Shown here in pieces: positions 36,219-45,350 of a stretch of DNA of 64,000 bases. Location: NCBI RefSeq assembly GCF_023617305.1, contig NZ_CP081485.1, forward strand, positions 734,501-798,500, read 5' to 3'. Positions within the stretch are counted from its first letter, which is position 1; every line of letters begins with the position of its first letter. The notes under the pieces are model-generated. The model saw only the letters and a list, made by a program, of their open reading frames with translations. It made no database searches and had not been told where the DNA came from. The position numbers and the translations under genes were made by a program. The DNA is from Methanobrevibacter sp. TLL-48-HuF1 (GTDB lineage: Archaea > Methanobacteriota > Methanobacteria > Methanobacteriales > Methanobacteriaceae).

Positions 36219-37520
36219 ATGAAAGTTGGAATAATAGGTGGAAGTGACGGTTTGGGAAAAACCCTCATTTACTTTTTAAGAGATGATTTTGACGTGATCA
36301 TAAGTGCAAGAGATCACAAGAAAGGAAGAAAAATAGCTAATGAATTAGGTATTGAATATATTGAATCAAACACACAGTTAGCTGAAATGTGTGATGTGGT
36401 AATTGTATCTGTCCCTATTCATTTCACTCCTGACGTTATTCGTGAAGTGGCTCCGTTTATGAGAAAAGAATCCTTAATGGTTGATGTAACATCCGTTAAA
36501 GAAATTCCAAGCCAAACTATGAAAGAATCATTACCTGATGATGTAGAATATCTTCCAACACATCCAATATTTGGTCCGAGAACTACCGAACTTGATAATC
36601 AGGTAATTGTTTTAACTCCTGATAAAAAAGGAAAATGGTTCGACAGAATCTACAGTTATTTAGATAGTAAAAATATGAGAATAATTGAAACTACTGCTAA
36701 AAAACATGATTACATGATGAGTATTGTTCAAGTTTTAACTCATTTTTCATTTATTTCAACTGCATCAGCTATGGAAAAGCTGAAAGTAGATATTGGAGAA
36801 ACTGAAGACTTTGAAAGTCCGATTTACAATCTTATGATTGATATGATTGCAAGGATTGTAGCACAAAATCCTTATTTAACCTATTACATCCAATCAATGA
36901 ACAATAACGGTCCGAAAATAAGAAATACTTTTGCAGAGGCAGTTAACGAACTTAGAGATGTTATAAATAATGGTGATGAAGAAAAATTTGTTGATTTAGC
37001 CATTAAAGCTACCAAAAATATGGGAGATATCAGAGGAGCATTAGGTAGAAGTGATAAAGCCATTAATTCACTAAATCATGAACATAGCTTACTAAACCAA
37101 TCAATCGGTAAAGAAATTGGCTTAAAACATATTTACTCAAGAAAAATCCATGTGGGAATTTTAGAAAAAGTTGATAAAGATACAGCTATCTTAAAAAATG
37201 GAAATAAAACTAAAAAATTAGTTGTAGCAAACATTGAAGTTTTAAGTGACAGTGAACTTTATGACTGGAAAGTCAGGAATTTAAATAATAAAACCGAATC
37301 AATAAGCTGTGTTTTCCCAATACGTGTTGATAAACATGTTATTTTAGATACAATAACTAATTTAGACAATATAATTGATGCAAAAATCACGGATATTTAT
37401 CAGGGTCCCCAAATTAAAAAAGATGATGTCAGTTTAACTTTTGAGGTCACTGGCCTTTACAAAGACAGCATTGAAAATGTTAAATCATTGCTAACCGGAT
37501 TTGGTGGAATCATAAGATAA
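36219..37520 (+). CDS. tyrA: Prephenate dehydrogenase with C-terminal FDX-ACB-like domain
   Basis: A 433-residue enzyme of tyrosine synthesis that oxidatively decarboxylates prephenate with NAD(P). KVGIIGGSDGLG at the N-terminus is the dinucleotide fold, VSVPIHFT and THPIFGPR are substrate-side motifs, and helices to about 290 form the dimerisation domain. Beyond this lies an extra region (about 310-433) whose end (DIYQGPQIKKDDVSLTFEV to GFGGIIR) resembles the ferredoxin-fold anticodon-binding domain of PheRS and may bind an aromatic amino acid as regulator (inference). The ATG at 36219 is chosen; one at 36210 would add three residues. TTTATATAT at 36182-36190 is a likely TATA box for an almost leaderless message. 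Confidence 0.85.
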   Translation: MKVGIIGGSDGLGKTLIYFLRDDFDVIISARDHKKGRKIANELGIEYIESNTQLAEMCDVVIVSVPIHFTPDVIREVAPFMRKESLMVDVTSVKEIPSQTMKESLPDDVEYLPTHPIFGPRTTELDNQVIVLTPDKKGKWFDRIYSYLDSKNMRIIETTAKKHDYMMSIVQVLTHFSFISTASAMEKLKVDIGETEDFESPIYNLMIDMIARIVAQNPYLTYYIQSMNNNGPKIRNTFAEAVNELRDVINNGDEEKFVDLAIKATKNMGDIRGALGRSDKAINSLNHEHSLLNQSIGKEIGLKHIYSRKIHVGILEKVDKDTAILKNGNKTKKLVVANIEVLSDSELYDWKVRNLNNKTESISCVFPIRVDKHVILDTITNLDNIIDAKITDIYQGPQIKKDDVSLTFEVTGLYKDSIENVKSLLTGFGGIIR

Positions 37521-37900
37521 ATTAGTTCGTTTGAATGTATACGAAACAAATTCATTATTCGAATACATCTCCAAATTACTTATTTTTTAAAAATAATATA
37601 TTATACTTGTTAATTTTAAAAATAAAATTTTAAAAAAAATATATTAAACTATTGAAAATAAATTACTTCTTTTTTAAATAAATCAAATACAATAATCAAT
37701 TTTATGTTTTACACTTGAACCGAAAGCTTTATATAGTAATACATATCAATATATAATTGTTTCTAAGAAAAGAAACATAAAATAAGCAAAAAGAAAATTA
37801 TTATATTATTTTTATTATTTAGTGAATTTAAAGGAATTTATCCTAAGCATGTAGTTTTTTAAAGCTATATAATGCGCCATTTAAAAAAGGAGATGATAAT
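37521..37900 (+). promoter_or_regulatory. Intergenic region with tyrA hairpin and cdc48 promoter/leader
   Basis: A hairpin at 37535-37568 (10-bp arms, one mismatch) follows tyrA and may aid termination. A strong archaeal promoter, CCGAAAG plus CTTTATATA, is at 37720-37735. A 7-bp-arm hairpin (TGTTTCT/AGAAACA, 37758-37777) lies at the predicted transcription start. The roughly 140-nt leader ends in a GGAGATGA ribosome-binding site before 37901. No gene is seen. Confidence 0.65.
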
Positions 37901-40093
37901 ATGGCACAAAATGAAATTACTTTAAAAGTAGCTGAAGCTCTTTCACAAAGAGATATTGGTCAAGGAATCGCAAGATTAGACCCGAAAACTATGAATGATC
38001 TCGGAATTAATGAAAGAGACCTTATTGAAATTACTGGTGATAAAAAAACAGCAGCAATTGCCCTACCTTCACAGACAGACATTGGTCTTGGAGTAATAAG
38101 AATTGATGGATTAGTTCGTAAAAACTCAGGAGCAACCATCGGCGGGGAAGTAACTATTAAAAAAGCACAAGCTATTGAAGCTAAAAAAGTTGTTCTTGCA
38201 CCAACTGAAAATAACATTCGTGTACAAGGAGATGTACGTGGATTATTCCAAGGAAAAGCAATGGTTCAAGGAGATATCATAGGATCTCAAATCAGAACCC
38301 GGCCAGCAAGTATGGGAATGGGCTTTGACAGCATATTTAACGATTTAATGGATTTCTCACCAATGAAAGAAATTAAATTTGCTGTAGTATCTACCAAACC
38401 TGCAGGAATCGTTGTAGTTGGACCAAATACAGAAGTAGAATTACATGAAAGTCCAGTAGATGTATCCAACATCGAAGGTGTAACTAATTTAGTTGATGTA
38501 AGCTATGAAGATATCGGTGGTCTTAAAGAAGAAGTTAAAAAAGTCAGAGAAATGATTGAAATTCCTCTTAAAAGACCAGAACTCTTTGATAAATTAGGAA
38601 TTGCACCTCCAAAAGGAGTATTGATGCACGGACCACCAGGTACAGGAAAAACATTACTGGCTAAAGCTGTAGCTAGTGAAAGTGATGCTCATTTCATTGC
38701 AATAAATGGGCCTGAAATCATGAGCAAATATGTCGGCGGATCTGAAGAAAACTTAAGGGAATACTTTGAAGAAGCAGAAGAAAACGCTCCATCAATCATA
38801 TTCATTGATGAATTAGATGCTATTGCTCCAAAAAGAGAAGATACTCAAGGTGAAACTGAAAGAAGAACAGTAGCTCAACTTTTAACCTTAATGGACGGTC
38901 TTAAATCCAGAGGCCAAGTTGTTGTTATCGGTGCAACTAACAGGCCAGATTCTCTTGATCAAGCATTAAGAAGACCTGGAAGATTCGACCGTGAAATTGA
39001 AATTGGTGTTCCTGATGCTGAAGAAAGGGAAGAAATCCTTGAAATTCATACCAGGAATATGCCTCTTGCAGAGGATGTAGACTTACATAAAATAGCCGGT
39101 ACAACTCACGGATTCGTAGGAGCAGACTTGGAATCATTATGTAAAGAAGCAGCAATGAGAGTAGTCAGAAGAATCATTCCCGAAATCAAAAACGATGAAG
39201 AGATTCCAGAAGAAGTTCTTAAAAAAATTGTTGTTACAAGCGATGACTTCAAATCAGCTTTAAAAGAAATTCAACCTTCTGCATTAAGGGAAGTTCTTGT
39301 ACAAGTTCCTGATGTTAAATGGGATGACGTAGGTGGACTTGATGATGTCAAACAAGAGTTAAAAGAAGCTGTTGAATGGCCATTAAAACATCCTGAAAAA
39401 TTCGAAAAATTCGGTGTAAGACCACCAAAAGGAACCCTGCTTTACGGAGTTCCAGGTACAGGAAAAACATTACTTGCAAAAGCAGTAGCTAGTGAAAGTG
39501 AAGCCAATTTCATCTCAGTTAAAGGTCCTGAACTGCTATCAAAATGGGTGGGAGAATCTGAACAAGGTGTAAGAGAAGTATTTAGAAAAGCAAAACAAAC
39601 TGCACCTACTGTAATATTCTTCGATGAAATCGATTCAATTGCAAGTACCCGTAGTGCAAATGACAGTGACAGTGGAGTAACTAAAAGAGTAGTAAACCAA
39701 TTATTAACTGAAATGGACGGTTTAGAAGAACTTGAAGACGTTGCAATCATTGCGGCAACCAACAGACCGGACATATTGGATGCGGGTTTAATGAGACCAG
39801 GAAGATTTGACAGACATATCAAAGTTGATTTACCAAATGAAGAAGCCAGATTATCTATCTTCAAAGTACATACTGAAGGTATGCCATTAGCTGATGATGT
39901 AAGTCTTGAAAAATTAGCTAAACAAACTGACGGATATGTCGGAGCAGATATTGAAGCAGTATGCCGTGAAGCAGCAATGTTAACTTTAAGAAATGACCTT
40001 GATGCTGAAAATGTACCTAACAAATACTTCAAAGAAGCTCTTGAAAAAGTCAAACCGTCTAACAATCCTGGAGACCAGGTTCAATACATTTAG
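37901..40093 (+). CDS. cdc48: Cdc48/VAT-type AAA+ ATPase
   Basis: A 730-residue p97/Cdc48 homolog that unfolds proteins, feeding substrates to the proteasome. The double-psi barrel N-domain (about 1-180) is followed by D1 (Walker A GPPGTGKT, Walker [13 protein letters not shown]) and D2 (Walker A GVPGTGKT, a Val for the usual Pro, and Walker [13 protein letters not shown]). Arginine fingers and sensor motifs ([26 protein letters not shown]) are intact. It has its own strong promoter and ribosome-binding site and is followed by a clear terminator, so it is probably monocistronic. Confidence 0.96.
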   Translation: MAQNEITLKVAEALSQRDIGQGIARLDPKTMNDLGINERDLIEITGDKKTAAIALPSQTDIGLGVIRIDGLVRKNSGATIGGEVTIKKAQAIEAKKVVLAPTENNIRVQGDVRGLFQGKAMVQGDIIGSQIRTRPASMGMGFDSIFNDLMDFSPMKEIKFAVVSTKPAGIVVVGPNTEVELHESPVDVSNIEGVTNLVDVSYEDIGGLKEEVKKVREMIEIPLKRPELFDKLGIAPPKGVLMHGPPGTGKTLLAKAVASESDAHFIAINGPEIMSKYVGGSEENLREYFEEAEENAPSIIFIDELDAIAPKREDTQGETERRTVAQLLTLMDGLKSRGQVVVIGATNRPDSLDQALRRPGRFDREIEIGVPDAEEREEILEIHTRNMPLAEDVDLHKIAGTTHGFVGADLESLCKEAAMRVVRRIIPEIKNDEEIPEEVLKKIVVTSDDFKSALKEIQPSALREVLVQVPDVKWDDVGGLDDVKQELKEAVEWPLKHPEKFEKFGVRPPKGTLLYGVPGTGKTLLAKAVASESEANFISVKGPELLSKWVGESEQGVREVFRKAKQTAPTVIFFDEIDSIASTRSANDSDSGVTKRVVNQLLTEMDGLEELEDVAIIAATNRPDILDAGLMRPGRFDRHIKVDLPNEEARLSIFKVHTEGMPLADDVSLEKLAKQTDGYVGADIEAVCREAAMLTLRNDLDAENVPNKYFKEALEKVKPSNNPGDQVQYI

Positions 40094-40125
40094 ATAAGGA
40101 AGATTAAATTTCTTCCTTATTTTTT
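40094..40125 (+). terminator. Intrinsic-like terminator after cdc48
   Basis: A perfect 10-bp stem (ATAAGGAAGA at 40094-40103 with TCTTCCTTAT at 40111-40120) and a 7-base loop are followed by T5, immediately after the stop codon. Confidence 0.8.
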
Positions 40126-40382
40126 ATAGAATATTATCTCTTTTTAGCTATATTAAAGTTGAGTTATTTATTGAAATAAACAACCCAATTTAACCCATTT
40201 ACCATCAGATGCAGATATTTTCAATCTTCAGCACTTTGTCGATAGTTCAAGCCCAATTTTAATCTATATCTGCTGTTATAAAAGAAAAAATACAATAAAA
40301 GTTTTACCCAAATCTTCCCCCTTTTTTTAAAAATCATAATAAATAGTAAATTTTAACCTATTGATTAACTAATATAAAAATC

Positions 40383-41216
40383 ATGAGTGAACATATTGTT
40401 GAAGCAATCGGATTAAGTAAGGTAACAATCAAGGACGGAAAGGTAATTGATGTTAGCGAACCTAAACTGAATTACTGTCCATTATTTCATCACCACAGAG
40501 GAATGGAAAAAATAACTAAGAAAGCTATTTGGGACAATATGCAATTTAGAATCGATGATTTTGGAATGTGCACACCAGACAGACAGCTTAGAATGAAAGA
40601 TTTCCTTTCTTTTGGTATTTCTGAAATTTTATCTACATTAATTGAAGAAAATGCAATAGACTGTGCAGTAATGGTTTGTGAAGGTTGCGGAACATTAATA
40701 GTAACTGAAAGTGAATTAGTTCAAGGTATTGGAGGGAGAGTCTCAGGACTTGTTAAAACCAGCCCGATTCCAGAATTATTTGACCAATTAGGTGCAGAAA
40801 ATATTTTAGAACCTGAAACTGCTAAAATTGATCAGACTGAAGGAATCAAATTAGCTATTGAACATGGTTATAAAAACATAGCTGTAACAATAACATTAGC
40901 TCAGGACTGTCTTAAAATCCAAGAACTTAAAAAAGCACATCCCGATGTGAATATTTACATATTTGTAGTACATACAAGCAACAGAACTAAAAAAGAAGCC
41001 AGAATTCTTTTTGATGCATGTGATGTTGCAACTGCCTGTGCATCCAAATACATTAGAGAAATCGGAGAAGCTGAAAGTTTAAAAACTGTCGGCCAATCAA
41101 TTCCAATTTATTCCAAAACTGAAAATGGTAAAAAATTCTTAGAAATGAGATTAGAAAAAATTGGTGGAGAAAAACCTAAAAAAGAAAATCCCGACATACC
41201 TGATCCATTATTATAA
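40383..41216 (+). CDS. Methanogenesis marker protein 8 (DUF2099)
   Basis: A 277-residue member of the marker 8 family, found essentially only in methanogens and relatives and of unknown biochemical role. Visible features are LNYCPLFHHHRGMEK near the N-terminus, CTPDRQLRMKDFLSFG, the VMVCEGCGTLIV cysteine pair and a C-terminal DACDVATACASKYIR, giving several conserved cysteines that could bind metal or Fe-S. It starts without an obvious ribosome-binding site. thiC follows 21 bp later, so the two genes probably share a transcript. Confidence 0.85.
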   Translation: MSEHIVEAIGLSKVTIKDGKVIDVSEPKLNYCPLFHHHRGMEKITKKAIWDNMQFRIDDFGMCTPDRQLRMKDFLSFGISEILSTLIEENAIDCAVMVCEGCGTLIVTESELVQGIGGRVSGLVKTSPIPELFDQLGAENILEPETAKIDQTEGIKLAIEHGYKNIAVTITLAQDCLKIQELKKAHPDVNIYIFVVHTSNRTKKEARILFDACDVATACASKYIREIGEAESLKTVGQSIPIYSKTENGKKFLEMRLEKIGGEKPKKENPDIPDPLL

Positions 41217-41237
41217 ACTAAATTATGAGGGGAAACA

Positions 41238-42512
41238 TTGACACAAAAAAGTGAAGCTCAAAAAGGCAATATTACTCCTGAAATGGAGGCTGTTGCTCTT
41301 GATGAAAATATACCAGTTAATAAACTAGCTAAATTAATTGCTGATGGAAAAGTTGTAATTCCTAAAAATATCAACGGTCATTCAAAAGCCTGCGGAATTG
41401 GTGATGGCCTTAAAACTAAAATCAATGCAAACATCGGTTCATCAAGTAAAATTGATGATATTGAATTGGAAATAAACAAAGCTAAATTAGCTCAGGAATA
41501 TGGTGCAGATGCATTAATGGATTTATCTACCGGATCTGATTTGACAACATTCAGGAAAAAAATAATGGATGCAGTAGACATAACTATTGGAACAGTGCCT
41601 ATTTACGAAGCAGGAGTAATTACACTTAATAAAAACAAAGAAATCATTGACATGGATCCTGATGACCTTTTTAAAGCTATTGAAAATCAGGCTAAAGAAG
41701 GAGTGGATTTCATGACCCTTCACTGCGGAATTACCAAAGATTTAGTTGAAAAATTAGAAAAAGCTAAAAGGATGATGGGAATTGTAAGCAGAGGAGGAAC
41801 TTTCCTTGCATCATGGATTAAACATAATGGTCAGGAAAACCCGTTATATGAAAATTACGATTATCTTCTTGAGCTGTCCTATGAATACGACATTACATTG
41901 TCATTAGGTGACGGATTAAGACCTGGATGCTTAAGTGATGCCAGTGACATTCCACAAATTCAGGAGCTTGTTAATTTAGGAGGTCTTGTTAAAAGGGCTC
42001 AGGATGCAAATGTTCAGGTAATGGTTGAAGGTCCCGGACATATGCCTTTAAACCAGATTAAAGCAAATATGGAAATACAAAAAACCATCTGCTATGGAGC
42101 TCCATTTTATGTTTTAGGCCCTCTTGTAACTGATTTGGCACCAGGTTATGACCATATTACAGGAGCTATCGGAGGAGCAATAGCTGCAAGTAGCGGAGCT
42201 AACTTCTTATGTTATGTAACTCCTGCAGAACACTTATCCTTACCTTCTCTTGAAGATGTTAAAGAAGGAGTAATTGCATCTAAAATAGCTGCTGAAGCTG
42301 CTGATGTTGCTAAAAGACTTGAATCTGCATGGGAAAGAGAACGTGAAATGGGAAAAGCACGTAAAGAATTTGATTGGGAAAAACAGTTTGAACTTGCATT
42401 TGACCATTCCAAACCTCGCAGTTACAGAAACAAATGTGAACTTGACGATGAAGAAATGTGTGCAATGTGCGGAGAATATTGTGCAGTAAAAATAGCTAAA
42501 GGCGACTTTTAA
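41238..42512 (+). CDS. thiC: Phosphomethylpyrimidine synthase ThiC
   Basis: A 424-residue radical-SAM enzyme that rearranges aminoimidazole ribotide into the thiamine pyrimidine HMP-P. Family motifs include SKACGIGDGLKTKINANIG, the barrel segment GDGLRPGCLSDASD, EGPGHMPLNQIKANM and the C-terminal cluster motif CAMCGEYC (Cys408, 411, 415). The spacing is CX2CX3C, one residue shorter than the CX2CX4C of bacterial ThiC. The start is a TTG at 41238 behind GAGGGG. It abuts the ligase gene without a gap. No TPP riboswitch pattern was recognised upstream. Confidence 0.94.
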   Translation: MTQKSEAQKGNITPEMEAVALDENIPVNKLAKLIADGKVVIPKNINGHSKACGIGDGLKTKINANIGSSSKIDDIELEINKAKLAQEYGADALMDLSTGSDLTTFRKKIMDAVDITIGTVPIYEAGVITLNKNKEIIDMDPDDLFKAIENQAKEGVDFMTLHCGITKDLVEKLEKAKRMMGIVSRGGTFLASWIKHNGQENPLYENYDYLLELSYEYDITLSLGDGLRPGCLSDASDIPQIQELVNLGGLVKRAQDANVQVMVEGPGHMPLNQIKANMEIQKTICYGAPFYVLGPLVTDLAPGYDHITGAIGGAIAASSGANFLCYVTPAEHLSLPSLEDVKEGVIASKIAAEAADVAKRLESAWEREREMGKARKEFDWEKQFELAFDHSKPRSYRNKCELDDEEMCAMCGEYCAVKIAKGDF

Positions 42513-44168
42513 ATGAAATATCAAGAACTGGTAGATGTATATTCTGCTCTGGAAAATACAACTAAAAGACTGGAAAAAACAGAGATTATATCTGATTTTT
42601 TATTAAAATTAGACAGTACTACTCTTGAACAGGTAGGTTTACTAATATTAGGCAGTGTATTTCCTGCCTGGAGTGATAAAGAAATAGGAATCGGAAATAA
42701 ATTGGTTATGCAGGCTGTCGGTGAAGCTGTAGGAGTTACACCGGACAAAGTTGAAGATGCAGTTCGCGATCATGGTGACATTGGACTTGCATGTATTAGT
42801 TTATATGCTAAAAAATCACAAACTACATTTTTTTCCCAGCCTTTAACAATAGATTTTGTATTTAAAAGCTTAAGAAAGCTTTCTGAAAAAAGCGGGGCCA
42901 GATCAACAAAACGTAAAATCGACATAATTTTAGAAATGCTGTCTCAGGCTTCAGCCAGTGAAGCAAAATATTTAACACGAACTATTCTTGAAGAACTTAG
43001 AATTGGTGTTGGAGAAGGTGTTGTAAGAGATGCAATAGCCCAGGCATTCAATATTGACAAATCAGTTGTTGAGAGAGCTATGATGCTTACAAATGATTTA
43101 GGTTTAATAGCTGTTGTTGCAAAAGAAAAAGGAGAAGCCGGACTTAAAGAGTTAAACTTAACTCCGGGAACTCCTGTAAAACCTATGCTTGCACAGCTTG
43201 CACCGCCAATTCCTGAAATCATCAGTGAAATGGGCGTTGCTATCTGTGAAACCAAATATGACGGAATCCGTCTTCAGGTACACAGACACGACAATGAAAT
43301 AAAAATATTCACAAGAAGACTTGAAAACATTACTCATGCACTGCCTGAAATTGTAGATTTGTTTAATGAATACCTTCCTCATGAGGACTATATTGTAGAA
43401 GGTGAAGTAATAGCTACAAGAGACGGGAAACCTCTATCTTTCCAGAATATCCTTCATAGGGTCAGAAGAAAACACAATATCGATGAAGCTATGGAACAGG
43501 TCCCTCTAAAAGTTTTCCTGTTTGATTTATTATATTATATAGTTCCAATGATAGATGAACCTCTGCTTAAAAGAAGAAAAAAACTTGAAGAAATTGTCAA
43601 CACCACACCTGATGAAATCAATTTAAGCAATATGGTTTATGGAACTCCAGATACTGTTAAAGAAGTGGAAAATCTATTTGAATTATCCCTGGCTCAACAT
43701 CATGAAGGAATAATGATTAAAGATGCTGGAGAACCTTATATTCCAGGACTTCGTGGTAAAAAAATGCTTAAATATAAAGCAGAACCTGAAACATTAGATA
43801 TGGTTGTTGTTGGGGGAACCTACGGTATCGGTAAAAGAGGAGATTTTGTCGGATCATATTTAGTGTCTCTACGTGATGAAGACAACAATTTAAAAACAGT
43901 TGCTTATGTAGCTACAGGTCTTGATGATGCTACCTTAGAATACCTTACTAAAAAAATGAAAGAATATGAACTATCTACAAAAGGCAGAGAAATCGTTGTA
44001 GAACCTAAAATCGTATTGGAAGTGGCATTTAGTGAAATTGTTAAAAGTCCTGAATATGAAACCGGATACTCCCTGCGTTTCCCTGTTGTTAAAAATATTA
44101 GAAAAGACAAAGGAATAAATGATATTGATACAGTTGAAAGGCTGCTTTCAATGTATGAAACTCAATAA
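42513..44168 (+). CDS. lig: ATP-dependent DNA ligase
   Basis: A 551-residue archaeal DNA ligase I that seals nicks using ATP. The N-terminal DNA-binding domain (1-220) is followed by the adenylation domain with catalytic Lys248 in ETKYDGIRLQ, then motifs in FTRRLENITHALPE, EGEVIATRDGKPLSF, HEGIMIKDAGEPY and the KYKAEPETLDMVVVG stretch, and an OB-fold C-terminus. The ATG directly follows the thiC stop, so expression is linked. The last 7 bases overlap the 3' end of the convergent transporter gene. Confidence 0.95.
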   Translation: MKYQELVDVYSALENTTKRLEKTEIISDFLLKLDSTTLEQVGLLILGSVFPAWSDKEIGIGNKLVMQAVGEAVGVTPDKVEDAVRDHGDIGLACISLYAKKSQTTFFSQPLTIDFVFKSLRKLSEKSGARSTKRKIDIILEMLSQASASEAKYLTRTILEELRIGVGEGVVRDAIAQAFNIDKSVVERAMMLTNDLGLIAVVAKEKGEAGLKELNLTPGTPVKPMLAQLAPPIPEIISEMGVAICETKYDGIRLQVHRHDNEIKIFTRRLENITHALPEIVDLFNEYLPHEDYIVEGEVIATRDGKPLSFQNILHRVRRKHNIDEAMEQVPLKVFLFDLLYYIVPMIDEPLLKRRKKLEEIVNTTPDEINLSNMVYGTPDTVKEVENLFELSLAQHHEGIMIKDAGEPYIPGLRGKKMLKYKAEPETLDMVVVGGTYGIGKRGDFVGSYLVSLRDEDNNLKTVAYVATGLDDATLEYLTKKMKEYELSTKGREIVVEPKIVLEVAFSEIVKSPEYETGYSLRFPVVKNIRKDKGINDIDTVERLLSMYETQ

Positions 44169-44800
44169 TCCTTCAAATCTTTTACATTATGTATTACATG
44201 CCTTGTTAAAGGATATACAACAACTTCATAAGCTGTTTTGAATAATGCCTGTGCCACAATCATAGTTAAAAGTGCAGATACAGGCATTGTTCCTAAAAAT
44301 CCTATTGTAATAAATATAAGTGCATCCATTCCCTCACCAGCAAATGTAGATGAAATGCATCTGAAAAACAATTTATTTTCATATTTTCCTTTTAAGTAAA
44401 CCATCAGTTTTGCATTTATCAGTGAACCAATCAGATAAGCTGCAAAACTAGCTACCAATAATCTTAAAGTACTTCCCAGAACTGTATGGAAAGCACCATC
44501 ACCTGTAAAATATGCCGGAGCAGGTAAAAACATAGTTACATTATAACAGATTACAGCTATTAAATTCATGAAAAATCCCAAATAAATAGCTCTTCTGGCC
44601 TTTTTAAAACCATAACATTCAGCAAGCACATCATTAACTATGTAAATTAATGGAAAAATTATAACTCCACATGGTAAAGTTATCCAAAAAAATTCAAATG
44701 TTTTACTTGCAATTATGTTGGAAATGATTAATCCTGCACAGAATATTCCAACAAGAATTGCATATAAATCTGTTTTTGTCAAATCAGTGTTTTTAAACAT
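44162..44800 (-). CDS. VUT-family queuosine-precursor-type transporter (YhhQ-like)
   Basis: About 212 residues with six membrane segments and the family pattern LPCGVIIFPLIYIVNDVLAECYGFKKARRAIY and STFAGEGMDALIF. Bacterial members import preQ0/preQ1; in an archaeon with ArcS, as here, preQ0 for archaeosine is a reasonable substrate (inferred). The ATG at 44800 (MFKNTDL) is preferred over a TTG at 44842 that would add 14 residues unlike the family. Confidence 0.82.
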   Translation of the reverse strand: MFKNTDLTKTDLYAILVGIFCAGLIISNIIASKTFEFFWITLPCGVIIFPLIYIVNDVLAECYGFKKARRAIYLGFFMNLIAVICYNVTMFLPAPAYFTGDGAFHTVLGSTLRLLVASFAAYLIGSLINAKLMVYLKGKYENKLFFRCISSTFAGEGMDALIFITIGFLGTMPVSALLTMIVAQALFKTAYEVVVYPLTRHVIHNVKDLKDY

Positions 44801-44902
44801 ACATATTAAAATTATACTTTGATGTAAAAAAAGATTTTGCAAAACAATATTTTAAAATAAAAACCTATCAGCTATTTTTAAAATAAAAACCAAGATGAAT
44901 TC

Positions 44903-45298
44903 ATGGAAATTACAGACGATAAATTACTGAAAATAGCTCTGATAACTTCATTAATAGGTTTAATCGGTTTAATCATATTTACTCCATCAATTGAAGTTAA
45001 AAAAGTAGAAATTCAGGATATAAACAGAGGGATGATTGATGAGGAAGTTAGCATTGAAGGTGTTGTCAGTGATGTTAAATCCTCAGCAAGTAAAAGCAGC
45101 TATTTTTTAACTGTCAATGACGGAACCGGCCAGATGTCTTTAATAATCTTTGAAAGCCAATTAGCCCAGCTGGAAGACAATGGAATAGACATTGAAAGTT
45201 ATAAAGGTAAAAAGGTTAATGTTGTCGGAACAGTTACCCAGTACAATTCCCAGCTTGAGCTTATTTTATCAAGTGGAGATGATATAAAAATGGTTTGA
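44903..45298 (+). CDS. Membrane-anchored OB-fold protein
   Basis: 131 residues: one N-terminal membrane segment (about 9-28, LLKIALITSLIGLIGLIIF), then an OB-fold (about 45-130; EVSIEGVVSDVKSS, FLTVNDGTGQMSLIIFE, KVNVVGTVTQYNSQLELIL) similar to tRNA_anti-type nucleic-acid-binding domains. With the N-terminus as anchor, the domain may lie outside the membrane, so nucleic acid binding is uncertain. It stands alone, divergent from the transporter. Confidence 0.65.
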   Translation: MEITDDKLLKIALITSLIGLIGLIIFTPSIEVKKVEIQDINRGMIDEEVSIEGVVSDVKSSASKSSYFLTVNDGTGQMSLIIFESQLAQLEDNGIDIESYKGKKVNVVGTVTQYNSQLELILSSGDDIKMV

Positions 45299-45350
45299 CA
45301 CAAGTTTTTAATATTATTTGAAACTAAAATTATAGATAACTGGTGAAACT

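Noticed and set aside
39442-40065. 207-codon minus-strand open frame opposite cdc48
   Set aside because: It is the complement of the conserved D2 ATPase domain; no ribosome-binding site and no family resemblance.
40126-40382. TPP riboswitch before the marker 8-thiC operon
   Set aside because: The conserved CUGAGA and related thi-box segments were not found; only an unassigned inverted repeat is present.
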